NCBI GenBank assembly: GCA_963575745.1
Contig: CAUYUJ010006335.1
Coordinates: 1-64,000 of the forward strand
Length of the DNA stretch: 64,000 bases
Reading direction: 5' to 3'
From: Prorocentrum cordatum
Taxonomy: Eukaryota; Sar; Dinophyceae; Prorocentrales; Prorocentraceae
Position 1 is the stretch's first letter; every line of letters starts with the position of its first letter. Of the stretch, positions 55,110 through 64,000 are shown one piece after another. Both the position numbers and the translations under genes were made by a program. Under the pieces are notes generated by a model that saw only the letters and a list, made by a program, of their open reading frames with translations, was not told where the DNA came from and made no database searches.

Positions 55110-57636
55110 TCGTTTTGATGAGATATTTCGTGGTCTTTGTGCCGTGCCTGGATCTTGGCGTCAGACCTTCATTGCCCTGATGCCGAAAAAGCTGAAAGTG
55201 CTCACCCATCTCTCGGAGGCTACTAGGAGTATTGCCGTGGAGAGTGCTATCAAGAAGTGGTACTCGTCGTCGGTCCTTGTCGTCCTCGAGCCCTACTTTA
55301 CCAAGGTGTTGCCACATATCTCGCTCTTCGGGTTCGCGGCCGAGCGCTGCTGTGGGGAGATCTCGGGGGCCCTCAAATGTGCGGCCCAACATGCGGCAGT
55401 CTGGGGAAAGGATCGGTCTCTGCTGATCGCCAGTGTGGACGTTAAACAAGCTTTCCAGAATATGACGGTTCAGAAGATCACACTTGCGTTCGAGAGACTC
55501 GGTATTCCTCCGCATCGCCAGCTTGCTCTATTGGAACCCCTGGCGGACGAGGTCTCCACGGTGCTCTTCGAGGGTCTCGGGGTCCCTGAGGTCAAAGTAG
55601 ACAAGCACGTTAGGACGGGAGGTAACGAGAGCCCAGCATGTTGGAACGCTGTAGTGGCAGCCATGTGGGCTGATATTGTTCAGGACTGGGACAGGGGAGG
55701 CCTAGGCTACGAGTGTATCAACCCCAACCAGACAACAGGGACCGCCGTGGTAAACCATCTCATCTTTGCTGACAATGTGTACATCATTGGCTCAGGCCTG
55801 AATCCCAAGGCTTTTCAACAACAGTTGAATGACTTTACTCTTGCCTTGCATCAATGGAAGTTTGTTTGGAAGTTGGATAGCCTACAGTTTGCTGCTATAG
55901 GTTGCTCCCCTGGGAAATTCTTTACCAGTATCCATCGCTCTAATATGCCTGGGGATATCGGCCTCGATGGGGCTGATGAGTACGTCAGTGTCGAGCTGCA
56001 GCAGGTCCCCGTCCTCAACGTACTGGGGAACGACATCGCGGTTTCTTTTCGCGAGCCGCATGTTGATGTTGACCGCCGTCTCAACGCTGCTCGCAAGGCA
56101 TTCTTCGGCCATATCCAATACTTTCGATCCCGTGCGGTGCATTGGCATCTGAAGTTCAAACGTTATCAGTCCATCGTGCAATCTACCCTGCTCTTCGGCT
56201 CGGAAGGGCTGACGTGGGAAAAGGACTCGATTCACAAAATCCACGTCTTTGAGGGCACATGTTTGTTGAGGATGTGTCATACATCGAAACCCGCCAGTGT
56301 ATCATGGGACATATGGCGCCCTGCTCGTTTGCATGTTGTTCGAAAGCTATTTCACGATCATGGGTTTCAGAGTTCGGTTCAACGTGTATTGCATCGTTCA
56401 TGGTTGCTGGCAAAAGACGTTGCGGAGTATCATGCGACTAACTGGGATGCTGCTTATGCGAATCGGGAAGATTGCAAACGTCGTCGGCTGGCTCTCCCCA
56501 TTGCTCCTCCTAATGGTGCCCGTGCCTGGAGGGACGCCAGAAGGATGCTGCTGTGCTCGTGTCCATCGTGGGAGGGTGCTCGTTCAGACTTCAGTGAGGT
56601 CCTTCGACAGAAGGGATCGTGGAAGGAGGCTAGTGCTCTGAAACGTATTCGTGTCGGAGCTGGTGCATCAGGAGAAAGACCCTGGAGTTACATGGCATAT
56701 ATCCTATTTGGGGCCTCTTGGTGGAAGGACGGTGAGTTTTCCTGGAAAGCGTTCCTCGACAAGATGCCTGATTACCTGAAACACTGTGGCCATGAGAAAG
56801 CGTTTGAGTATTTCGTGTATTCTGGAAAGGGGACCGACTCCGTGGTGGAAAAGATGTCTTGGGATGAGTTGATGTCTCAGGAGGTGTCTGGAGCGGAGGC
56901 GGAAAAGTTAGCAAAACGGTTAGCCATCCTGAATGAAAGGGCGACGGTCTGGGATGTTGTTTCGGATGGGCTCCCTGTGGAGCTCTGCGGAGATAGTCTT
57001 CTTAGTATAAATTGGGTCCGTGGGAAGTGGAGGGTGGGAAATAACGTGTATCAAAAGAGAGTCGATAAGCTGGTGGATGAGATTGCGTGGCTGGAAAATC
57101 GATACCATCTCAGATCCAGATTCCTTGGTCGTGACTTCCTCAAACATGAATTCAGAGAGAACAACCAGAGGGCGGATGCCCTCACACATTGTGCGCGGGA
57201 AGGCCGCGAGTGTTACACTATGAGGCCTGTTCCACCCGATCTTTTAGAGTATCATGAGCTTGTTGCCCTCCGCGGTCGTTTCGACGGCGGAGTGGATGCG
57301 TCTGGTTGTGGTATTGGTTTCTTTCTCGAGGCCGCCTTTCTCCCCCATCCTGAACATTGCTCCAAGCGCCTGCGGCATTCCGCTGCCCCCGACTCGCCTC
57401 AGCCTGCTGCCTCCTGTGACGGTCTCGTTTGGAGAGATGTTGCGGAGGCGGCCCTTCTCTTGCCTAGAGATAGTACAGTCACTGATGCCGAACTGACGGC
57501 GCTGGAGCGCCTCATTGGGGCGGCCGAGTGCGTGCTGAGAGCTCGCAGAGAGCTCGAGGCGCCCTGCTGGGCGTTTGGCTCGGGCAGGCTTCGACGGAGC
57601 CTTCACTGCCCGCAAAACCGCAAAAAACCAGGTTGA
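54994..57636 (+). pseudogene. LINE-2 ORF2, 3' part: reverse transcriptase and permuted RNase H (after frameshift)
   Basis: The second frame of ORF2, resuming at SAVFRARS. Reverse transcriptase motifs: ASGPDGIS, LMPKK, SVDVKQAF (Asp at 55438), RTGGNESP and FADN (Asp 55771, Asn 55774). RNase H motifs follow in permuted order: CGDS (Asp 56992), NNQRAD (Asp 57175), RFDGG (Asp 57283) and DAELTAL (Glu 57490). The spacing of the first three is identical to LINE-1 (61 and 36 residues); the last gap is 69 residues against 42 because of a Pro/His/Ser-rich insertion. The stop TGA 57634-57636 lies inside the right target site duplication, so the element uses a stop codon supplied by its landing site. Confidence 0.85.
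57627..57636 (+). repeat. LINE-2 target site duplication, right copy (ACCAGGTTGA)
   Basis: Identical to 52198-52207. It is followed by CGGTTGACCGCCGGCGCCAGT-type hairpin sequence, which completes the S-unit hairpin started at 52172. It also contains the ORF2 stop codon. Confidence 0.85.
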
Positions 57637-58828
57637 CGGTTGACCGCCGGCGCCAGTAATTCCGGGGCGCTGGAGAGCTCGTTGGCAAGAAAAATCTGGA
57701 CGGACCTTTGCGTGACTTTTGGTCGGTTGAAAATTTGGTTCTCGAAATTCCTCAATTCGTTTGAGCTCTAGTATTTTTTCCCGTGGTTTTCGATCTTATT
57801 CCCGCTCGACATCTTGATCTCAGCTCGATCGGGTACCTTTTACTGCCAAAAAGCACACTGGCGGGATCGGCCGTTTCGAGTCATCTTGACACGCAATGAC
57901 GGTTTTCTGAACATAACTCGAGCTATAGGACAGCTACAGCGCTGGTAAGCACAGCTAATCGATTCAGAATGATCAGGCGCGTTCGCCTGTTGAATCTAGA
58001 GGTCTGAACTCGGTCTACTAGCCGAGCTAGGTCCGCAAACCTATTCGTATTATTCGAGTCATCTTGACAGACGCTCTGGATTTTCTGTACTTAACTCGAG
58101 CTATAGGACCGCTACAGAGCTGATACTTACAGAAACCGATTCAGAGTCATCAGTCGGATTTATTTGTTGAATCCAGAGCTCTGAAGTGGGTCTGCTGCCC
58201 GATCTAGAATCGCGAAACTATTTGTATTGTTCGAGTCATCTTGAGAAGTCTCTCGGTTTTCTGCACTCAACTCGGGCTGGGGCGGGCTACAGTGCTGGTG
58301 GTCACAGACATCGATTTGAAGACATCAGGCGCGTCCGCCTGTAAAATGCAGAGCTGGGAACTTGGCCTGCTGCCTGAACTAGGTTAGCGAAAATATTATA
58401 TGGTTCGAGTCATCCTGAGAGGTGCCGTCGGTTTTCTGCACTTAACTCGGGCTGTAGGGAGGCTGCAGGGCTAGTAATCGCAGGAGTCGATTCGCAGCCA
58501 CCAGACGCGTCCGCCTGTCGCATTCAGAGGTCTGAACTCGGTTCGATACTCGAGCTGGGTTGCCAAACTATTCGTTTTGTTAGAGTCATCTTGAGAGGTG
58601 CTGTCGATTTACGCACGTAACTCGGGCTGTAGGAGAGCTACAGAGTTCGCAAAGAAGACAATCGAGGAGCATCGGGGGCGTTCGGGTGTTGCATCACGAG
58701 GTTTGAAATCGCTAGGCTGAAACACTATTCGTTCTCTGTATTTTTTCCATATTATATATATATTGTCAGGAAGCTCTACGAGTCCCCCGGCGGTAACAAA
58801 GGTTGACGGTTCACCGCCGGCGCCCAGT
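57637..58828 (+). repeat. S hairpin remainder and type I unit
   Basis: 57637-57657 completes the hairpin split by LINE-2. A type I unit follows (start AATTCCGGGG at 57658) with four monomers and the hairpin at 58769-58828; here the left arm has GGTAA but the right arm has TTCACC, so the stem is mismatched by one pair. Confidence 0.8.
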
Positions 58829-59855
58829 TCCGGGGGCGCCGGAGAGCTAGTTGGCAAGAAAAATCTCGACGGACCTTTTGGTGACTTTTGGTCGTTTGAC
58901 AATTTCGTTTTCGAAATTCAACAATTCGTTTGAGTTCTAGTTTATTCCCGCTCGCCATCTTGATCTCAGCTCGATTGGGTATCTTTTACTGCCAAAAAGC
59001 AGGCAGGCGGGATCGGCCGTTTCGGTTCATCTTGACACGCGATGACGGTTTTCAAAACATGGTCCGCAAACCTATTTATATTATTCGGATCATCTTGACA
59101 GACGCTCTCGGTTTTCTGTAATTAACTCGAGCTATAGGACAGCTACAGAGCTGATACTTACAGAAATCGATTCAGAATTATCAGTCGCATCTGTCTGTTG
59201 AATCGAGAGCTCTGAACTCGGTCTGCTGCTCGATCTAGAATCGCGAAACTATTTGTATAGTTCGAGTCATCTTCAGAAGTTCTCTCGGTTTTCTGCACTC
59301 GGGCTGGGGGGGGGGAAACTACAGTGCTGGTAGTCACAGGAATCGATTTGAAGACATCAGGCGCGTCCGCCTGTCGACTCCAGAGCTTGGAACTCGGTCT
59401 GCTCCCCGAACTAGTCCGCAAAACCATTGTATTGTTCGAGTCATCCTGAGAGGTGCTGTCGGTTTTCTGCACTTAACTCGGGCTCTAGGGGGGCTGCAGG
59501 GCTGGTAATGACAGAAGTTGATTCACAGACATCAGACGCGTCCGCTTGTCGCATTCAGAGGTCTGAACTCGGTTCGATACTCGAGCTGGGTTGCCAAACT
59601 ATTCGTATTGTTAGAGTCATCTTGAGAGGTGCTCTCAATTTACGCGCGTAACTCGGGCTGTAGGAGAGCTACAGAGCTCGTGAAGAAGACAATCCAGCAG
59701 CATCGGAGGCGTTCGGCTGTTCCATCGAGAGGTCTGACATCGCTTGGGCTGAAAACTATTCGTTCTCTGCATTTTTTCCACATTATATATTGTCAGGAAG
59801 CTCTACGAGTCCCCCGGCGGTAAGAAAGGTTGACGGTTCACCGCCGGCGCCCAGT
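58829..59855 (+). repeat. Type I unit
   Basis: The unit starts TCCGGGGGCG; one monomer lost most of its length near 59060, where leader sequence joins TGGTCCGCAAACC. Hairpin at 59796-59855. Confidence 0.8.
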
Positions 59856-60790
59856 AACTCGTAGAGCTTCCCTTAGCAAGTTAATGCTGGAAGCTAAGAG
59901 TAATTTCGGGGCGTTGGAGAGCTAGTTGGCAAGAAAAAAATCTCGACGGACCGATCAGGTACCTTTTACTGCCAAAAAGCACACGGGCGGGATCGGTCGT
60001 TTCGAGTCATCTTGATACGTTCTCGGTTTTCTCAAGATAAATCGAGCTTTAGGACAGCTACAGAGCTGGTAAGCACAGCTAATCGATTCAGAATGATCAG
60101 GCGCGTTCGCCTGTTGAACCCAGAGGTCTGAACTCTGCCTGCTAGCCGAGCTAGGTCAGCAAACCTATTCGTATTATTCGAGTCATGTTGACAGACACTC
60201 TCGGTTTTCTGTACTTAACTCGAGCTACAGGACAGCTACAGAGCCGATACGTACAGAATCTGATTCCGAATCATCAGTGGCCGTTGTCTGTTGAGCCCAG
60301 AGCTTTGAACTTGGTCTGCTGCCCGATCTAGAATCGCGAAACTATTTGTATTCCTCGAGTCATCTTGAGAGATGCTGTCGGTTCTCTGGACTTAACTCGG
60401 GCTGTAGGGGGGCTGCATGGTTGGTAATCACTGGAATCGATTCGGAGACATCAGACGCGTCTGCCTTTCGAATCCAGAGCTCCGAACTCTGTCTGCTGCC
60501 CGAACTAGGTCCGCGAAACTATTCGTATTGTTCGAGTCATCCTGAGAGGTGCTGTCGGTTTCCTGCACTTAACTCGGGCTGTAGGGGGGGCTGCAGGGCT
60601 GGTAATCACAGGACTCGATTCAGAGACATCAGACGCGTCCGCCTGTCGCATGCAGAGGTCTGAACTCGGTTTGATACTCGAGCTAGGTTTGCCAAACTAT
60701 TCGTATTGTTCGAGTCATCTTGAGAGGTGCTGTCGATTTACGTACGTAACTCGGGCTGTAGGAGAGCTACAGAGCTCGTACAGAATACAA
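59856..60790 (+). repeat. Type I unit, 3'-interrupted
   Basis: It has a complete 5' end (AACTCGTAGAGCTTCCC) but a leader deletion near 59950 (GACGGACCGATCAGG) and no hairpin: the last monomer stops at CAGAATACAA where the next unit begins. The full-length 60791-62014 unit was probably inserted into this one. Confidence 0.8.
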
Positions 60791-62014
60791 TAACTCGTAG
60801 AGCTTCCCTTAGCAAGTTATTGCTGGAATCTTAAGAGTAATTCCGGGGCGCTGGAGAGGTAGTTGGCATGAAAAATCTCGACGGACCTTTTGGTGACTTT
60901 TGGTCGGTTGAAAATTTTGTTCTCAAAATTTGAACATTCGTCAGAGCTCTAGTATTTTTTTCCGTGATATTCGATCATATTCCCGCTCGCCGTCTTGATC
61001 TCAGCTCGACCGGGTACCTTTTACTGCCAGAAAGCAGGCAGGCGGGATCGCCCGTTTCGGGTCATCTTGTCACGCGGTGACGGTTTTCTTAGGATAACTC
61101 GAGCTTTAGGACAGCTACAGAGCTGGTAAGCACAGCTAATCGATTCAGAATGATCAGGCGCGTTCGCCTGTTGAACCCAGAGGTCTGAACTCGGTCTGCT
61201 AGCCGAGCTAGGTCCGCAAACCTATTCGTATGGTTCGAGTCATCTTGACAGACGCTCTCGGTTTTCTGTTCTTAACTCGAGCTACAGGACAGCTGCAGAG
61301 CTGATACGTACAGAATCTGATTCAGAATCATCAGTGGCCGTTGTCTGTTGAATCCAGAGCTCTGAACTCGGTCTGCTGCCCGATCTAGAATCGCGAAATT
61401 ATTTGTATTGTTCGAGTCATCTTGAGAGATGCTGTCGGTTCTCTGCACTTAACTCGGGCTGTAGGGGGGGCTGCATGGCTGGTAATCACTGGAATCGATT
61501 CGGAGACATCAGGCGCGTCCGCCTTTCGAATCCAGAGCTCCGAACTTGTCTGCTGCCCGAACTAGGTCCGCGAAACTATTCGTATTGTTCGAGTCATCCT
61601 GAGAGGTGCTGTCGGTTTCCTGCACTTAACTCGGGCTGTAGGGGGGGCTGCAGGGCTGGTAATCACAGGAATCGATTCAGAGACATCAGACGCGTCCGCC
61701 TGTCGCATGCAGAGATCTGAACTCGGTCTGATACTCGAGCTAGGTTTGCCAAACTATTCGTATTGTTCGAGTCATCTTGAGAGGTGCTGTCGATTTACGC
61801 ACGTAACTCGGGCTGTAGGAGAGCTACAGAGCTCGTACAGAAGACAATCCAGAAGCATCGGGGGCGTTCGGCTGTTGCATCCGAGAGGTCTGAAATTGCT
61901 TGGGCTGAAAATCTTTTTTTCTGTGTAATTTTGCTTCGACATTATATGTTGTCAGGAAGCTCTACGAGTCCCCCGGCGGTAAGAAAGGTTGACGGTTTAC
62001 CGCCGGCGCCCAGT
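60791..62014 (+). repeat. Complete type I unit, four monomers
   Basis: 1224 bp from TAACTCGTAGAGCTTCCC to the hairpin at 61955-62014. The fixed order of four monomer subtypes is clear, as in 42643-43862. Confidence 0.85.
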
Positions 62015-63164
62015 TGGCAAGAATAATCTCGACGGACCTTTTGATGACTTTTGGTCGGTTGAAAATTTTGTTCTCGAGATTCCTCAATTCGTTTGAGCCC
62101 TAGTATTCTTTCCCGTGATATTCGATCTTATTCCCGCTCGCCGTCTTGATCTCAGCTCGATCGGGTACCTTTTACTGCCAAAAAGCACACTGGCGGGATC
62201 GGCTGTTTCGAGTCATCTTGATACGTGTTGTCCGTATTTTGTACTTAACTCGAGCTGCAGGGCAGCTACCAGAGCTGGTAAGCACACCTCATCGATTCAG
62301 AATGATGAGGCGCGTTCGTCTGTTCCATCCAGAGGTCTCAACTCGGTCTACTAGCGGAGCTAGGTCCGCAAACCTATTCGTATTATTCGAGTCATCTTGA
62401 CAGGCGCTCTCGGGTTTCTGTATTTAACTCGAGCTATATGACAGCTACAGAGCTGATACTTACAGAAACTGATTGAGAATCATCAGTCGCGTCCGTCTGT
62501 TGAATCCATAGCTCTGAACTTGGTCTGCTGCCCGAGCTAGGTTCGCGAAACTATTCGTATTGTTCGAATGATCATGAGAGGTGCTGTCGGGTTTCTGTAC
62601 TGAACTCGGGCTGTAGGGGGGCTACAGTGCTGGTGGTCACAGGAATCGATTTGGAGACATCAGGCGCGTCTGCCTGTCGAATCCAGAGCTCGGAACTCGG
62701 GCTGCTGCCCGAACTAGGTCCGCGAAACTTTTCGTATTCTTCGAGTCATCCTGAGAGGTGCTGTCGGTTTTCTGCACTTAACTCGGGCTGTAGCGGGGCT
62801 GCAGGGATGGTAATCACAGGAATCGATGCGGAGGCATCAGACGCGTCCGCCTGTCGTATTCAGAGGTCTGAACTCGGATTGATACTCGAGCTAGGCTTGG
62901 CAAACTATTCGTATTCTTCGAGTCATCTTGAGAGGTGCTGTCGATTTATGCACGTAACTCGGGCTGTAGGAGAGCTACAGAGCTCGTGCAGAAGACAATC
63001 CAGAAGCATCGATTGGCTATCGGCTGTTTCATCGAGAGATCTGAAATCGCTTGGGCTGAAAAACTATTCGTTCTCTGCAATTTTTTCTTCGACATGTATT
63101 GTCAGGAAGCTCTACGAGTCTCCCGGCGGTAAGGAAGGTTGACGGTTTACCGCCGGCGCCCAGT
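62015..63164 (+). repeat. Type I unit
   Basis: A truncated leader (TGGCAAGAATAATC), four monomers and the hairpin at 63105-63164 (GGTAAGGAAGG loop). Confidence 0.8.
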
Positions 63165-63478
63165 TCCGGCGCGGGGTGGAGCTAGTTGGTCGATCTGGCC
63201 AGAAGAAGATGTGATAACTTTGGGTCGGTTTTGCTAAGATTTGAAAGATATTTGACAATTCATTTTAAGAAAGCAGATTTTTCGCACCTGTAGATGACTG
63301 TGAGAGCCTCTGCGTCTTAATATGAGCTCTGCAGGCACACGTTCACTATCAAAACACTTGGCGAAACCAACTTCACGTCGACATGAAAAATATCAATATT
63401 GATTTTCCCGAGAAATGCTTCCAGAAGCTCTCCCTTCCGATTCTGAACAATATCATCCGTGCAAGGAGCTCTACGAGG
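63165..63478 (+). repeat. Type S unit interrupted by LINE-3
   Basis: An S unit truncated at TCCGGCGCGGGG and running to GGAGCTCTACGAGGT, the start of the terminal hairpin arm. LINE-3 coding sequence begins there. The other half of the hairpin is beyond the window. Confidence 0.8.
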
Positions 63479-64000
63479 TGGAGGGTATCGTGACGGAGGA
63501 CAGGGAGGCGTGGGAGGAGGAGGTCAAGGCACATGCGGCACGTACTATGACATGTAGCACGGAGCGTGAACGTAACATATTACTTGTACGCAATCTTCGT
63601 GCTCGCGCTGCTCTCCATAGCCACGCAGAGGCTCTCACACTCACGCCATCTAGTGTTTATCGTGCACGCGCACATCTTCGTAGTGGCAAGGCTTGCGGGC
63701 CTGATGGTGTCAGTATTGAACTATTGAAAGCATTGCCGTGGCGCTGTGTTCGCATAATCATTGCAGTATTTCAGGATATTTTCTCAGGGGCAAGACGTAC
63801 CCCCAGCTCTTGGTGTGATGTGTACTTGAATTTGATGCCAAAGATGTCGGAGATGAGCTCTCTTGAGGATACTCGTAATCTCATTGTGTCCAACACCCTG
63901 GGGGAATGGTACCTCACATCAGTGACGCTGTTGATCGAGGAGAGGATTGCCCTTTGGAAAGGTAAGCTCGGGTTGTACGGCTTCGCAGGAGGTAGGCACA
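63478..64000 (+). mobile_element. LINE-3: 5'-truncated LINE of the same family, cut by the window end
   Basis: The element starts directly in ORF2 sequence at the end of the endonuclease-RT linker, without 5' UTR, ORF1 or endonuclease. Such 5' truncation is typical of incomplete target-primed reverse transcription. It continues past the end of the window. It is the third LINE of the window in the same part of an S-unit hairpin. Confidence 0.85.
63478..64000 (+). CDS. LINE-3 ORF2 fragment: reverse transcriptase N-terminal part
   Basis: Open in frame from the junction to the window end (174 codons), with no stop. It begins VEGIVTEDREAWEEE, matching LINE-1 DDVLTEDRELWEK, and continues through RARAHLRSGKACGPDGVS (RT motif 1 region, cf. 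GKAVGKDGVS and AKASGPDGIS), a motif ending LNLMPKM, and TRNLIVSNTLGEWY (cf. TRALVLLSSLSKWY), then GLYGFAGGRH. Catalytic motifs A and C lie beyond the window. The frame happens to be open into the upstream repeat (KELYE), but no start codon is evident, so it is a truncated, probably untranslated copy. Confidence 0.8.
   Translation, partial: MEGIVTEDREAWEEEVKAHAARTMTCSTERERNILLVRNLRARAALHSHAEALTLTPSSVYRARAHLRSGKACGPDGVSIELLKALPWRCVRIIIAVFQDIFSGARRTPSSWCDVYLNLMPKMSEMSSLEDTRNLIVSNTLGEWYLTSVTLLIEERIALWKGKLGLYGFAGGRH

Larger units (their letters stand above)
52208..57626 (+). mobile_element. LINE-2: two-ORF non-LTR retrotransposon, ORF2 frameshifted
   Basis: An element of about 5.4 kb, a diverged relative of LINE-1 with the same layout: shared 5' UTR block, ORF1, in-frame TGA, ORF2 with endonuclease, reverse transcriptase and RNase H. 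It is flanked by the 10-bp duplication within the hairpin loop. The 3' UTR is essentially absent; ORF2 runs into the tail. A +1 shift near 54990-55000 breaks ORF2, so this copy is probably inactive unless the shift is programmed. Confidence 0.9.

Overview
The window looks like dinoflagellate nuclear DNA. This is an inference. Its main support is a run of truncated copies of the 3' end of the dinoflagellate spliced leader (known sequence ends ...TTTTGGCTCAAG) at the 5' end of a retrotransposon near 36.56 kb, plus two-ORF LINEs embedded in repeat-only DNA. I found no host protein gene, rRNA, tRNA or CRISPR array. Nearly all 64 kb is repeats and the retrotransposons inserted in them.

Repeat landscape (1-36.5 kb, 42.5-52.2 kb, 57.6-63.5 kb). 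The DNA is a head-to-tail chain of about 60 units, nearly all ending in the same structure: GAGCTCTACGAG, then an imperfect hairpin with a roughly 10-bp stem (CCGGCGGTRA ... TYACCGCCGG), then GCGCCCAGT or GCGCCAGT. Two families share this ending and a related 5' leader. Type I units (about 0.9-1.6 kb) start TAACTCGTAGAGCTTCC where complete, carry a unique leader and then three to six monomers of 175-180 bp in a fixed subtype order. Type S units (about 400 bp when complete) start TACCTCGTAGAGCTC. The 3' ends are constant while the 5' ends are ragged. A third, GC-rich family (called D here) occurs as fragments. The block 33.34-35.65 kb is inverted.

Retrotransposons. Three LINE copies occupy the same place, the terminal hairpin of an S unit. 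LINE-1 (about 36.56-42.49 kb) looks intact: ORF1 (coiled coil plus a conserved C-terminal domain), then ORF2 (APE-type endonuclease, reverse transcriptase, RNase H). LINE-2 (52.21-57.63 kb) is a diverged relative with a 10-bp target site duplication inside the hairpin loop and a +1 frameshift in ORF2. LINE-3 (63.48 kb to the window end) is 5'-truncated within ORF2.

Most notable observations: (1) both complete LINEs carry an RNase H domain whose catalytic motifs run in circularly permuted order (D70-like, D134-like, D10-like, E48-like); (2) ORF1 and ORF2 share a reading frame and are separated by one TGA with no ATG before the endonuclease catalytic residues, suggesting readthrough; (3) LINE-2 keeps a pyrimidine-rich splice acceptor exactly where LINE-1 has spliced-leader relics, so the LINE RNA was probably trans-spliced before reinsertion; (4) the hairpin behaves as a recurrent landing site for the LINEs and as the constant 3' end of the I and S units, with compensatory changes in the hairpin and in the terminal inverted repeats.
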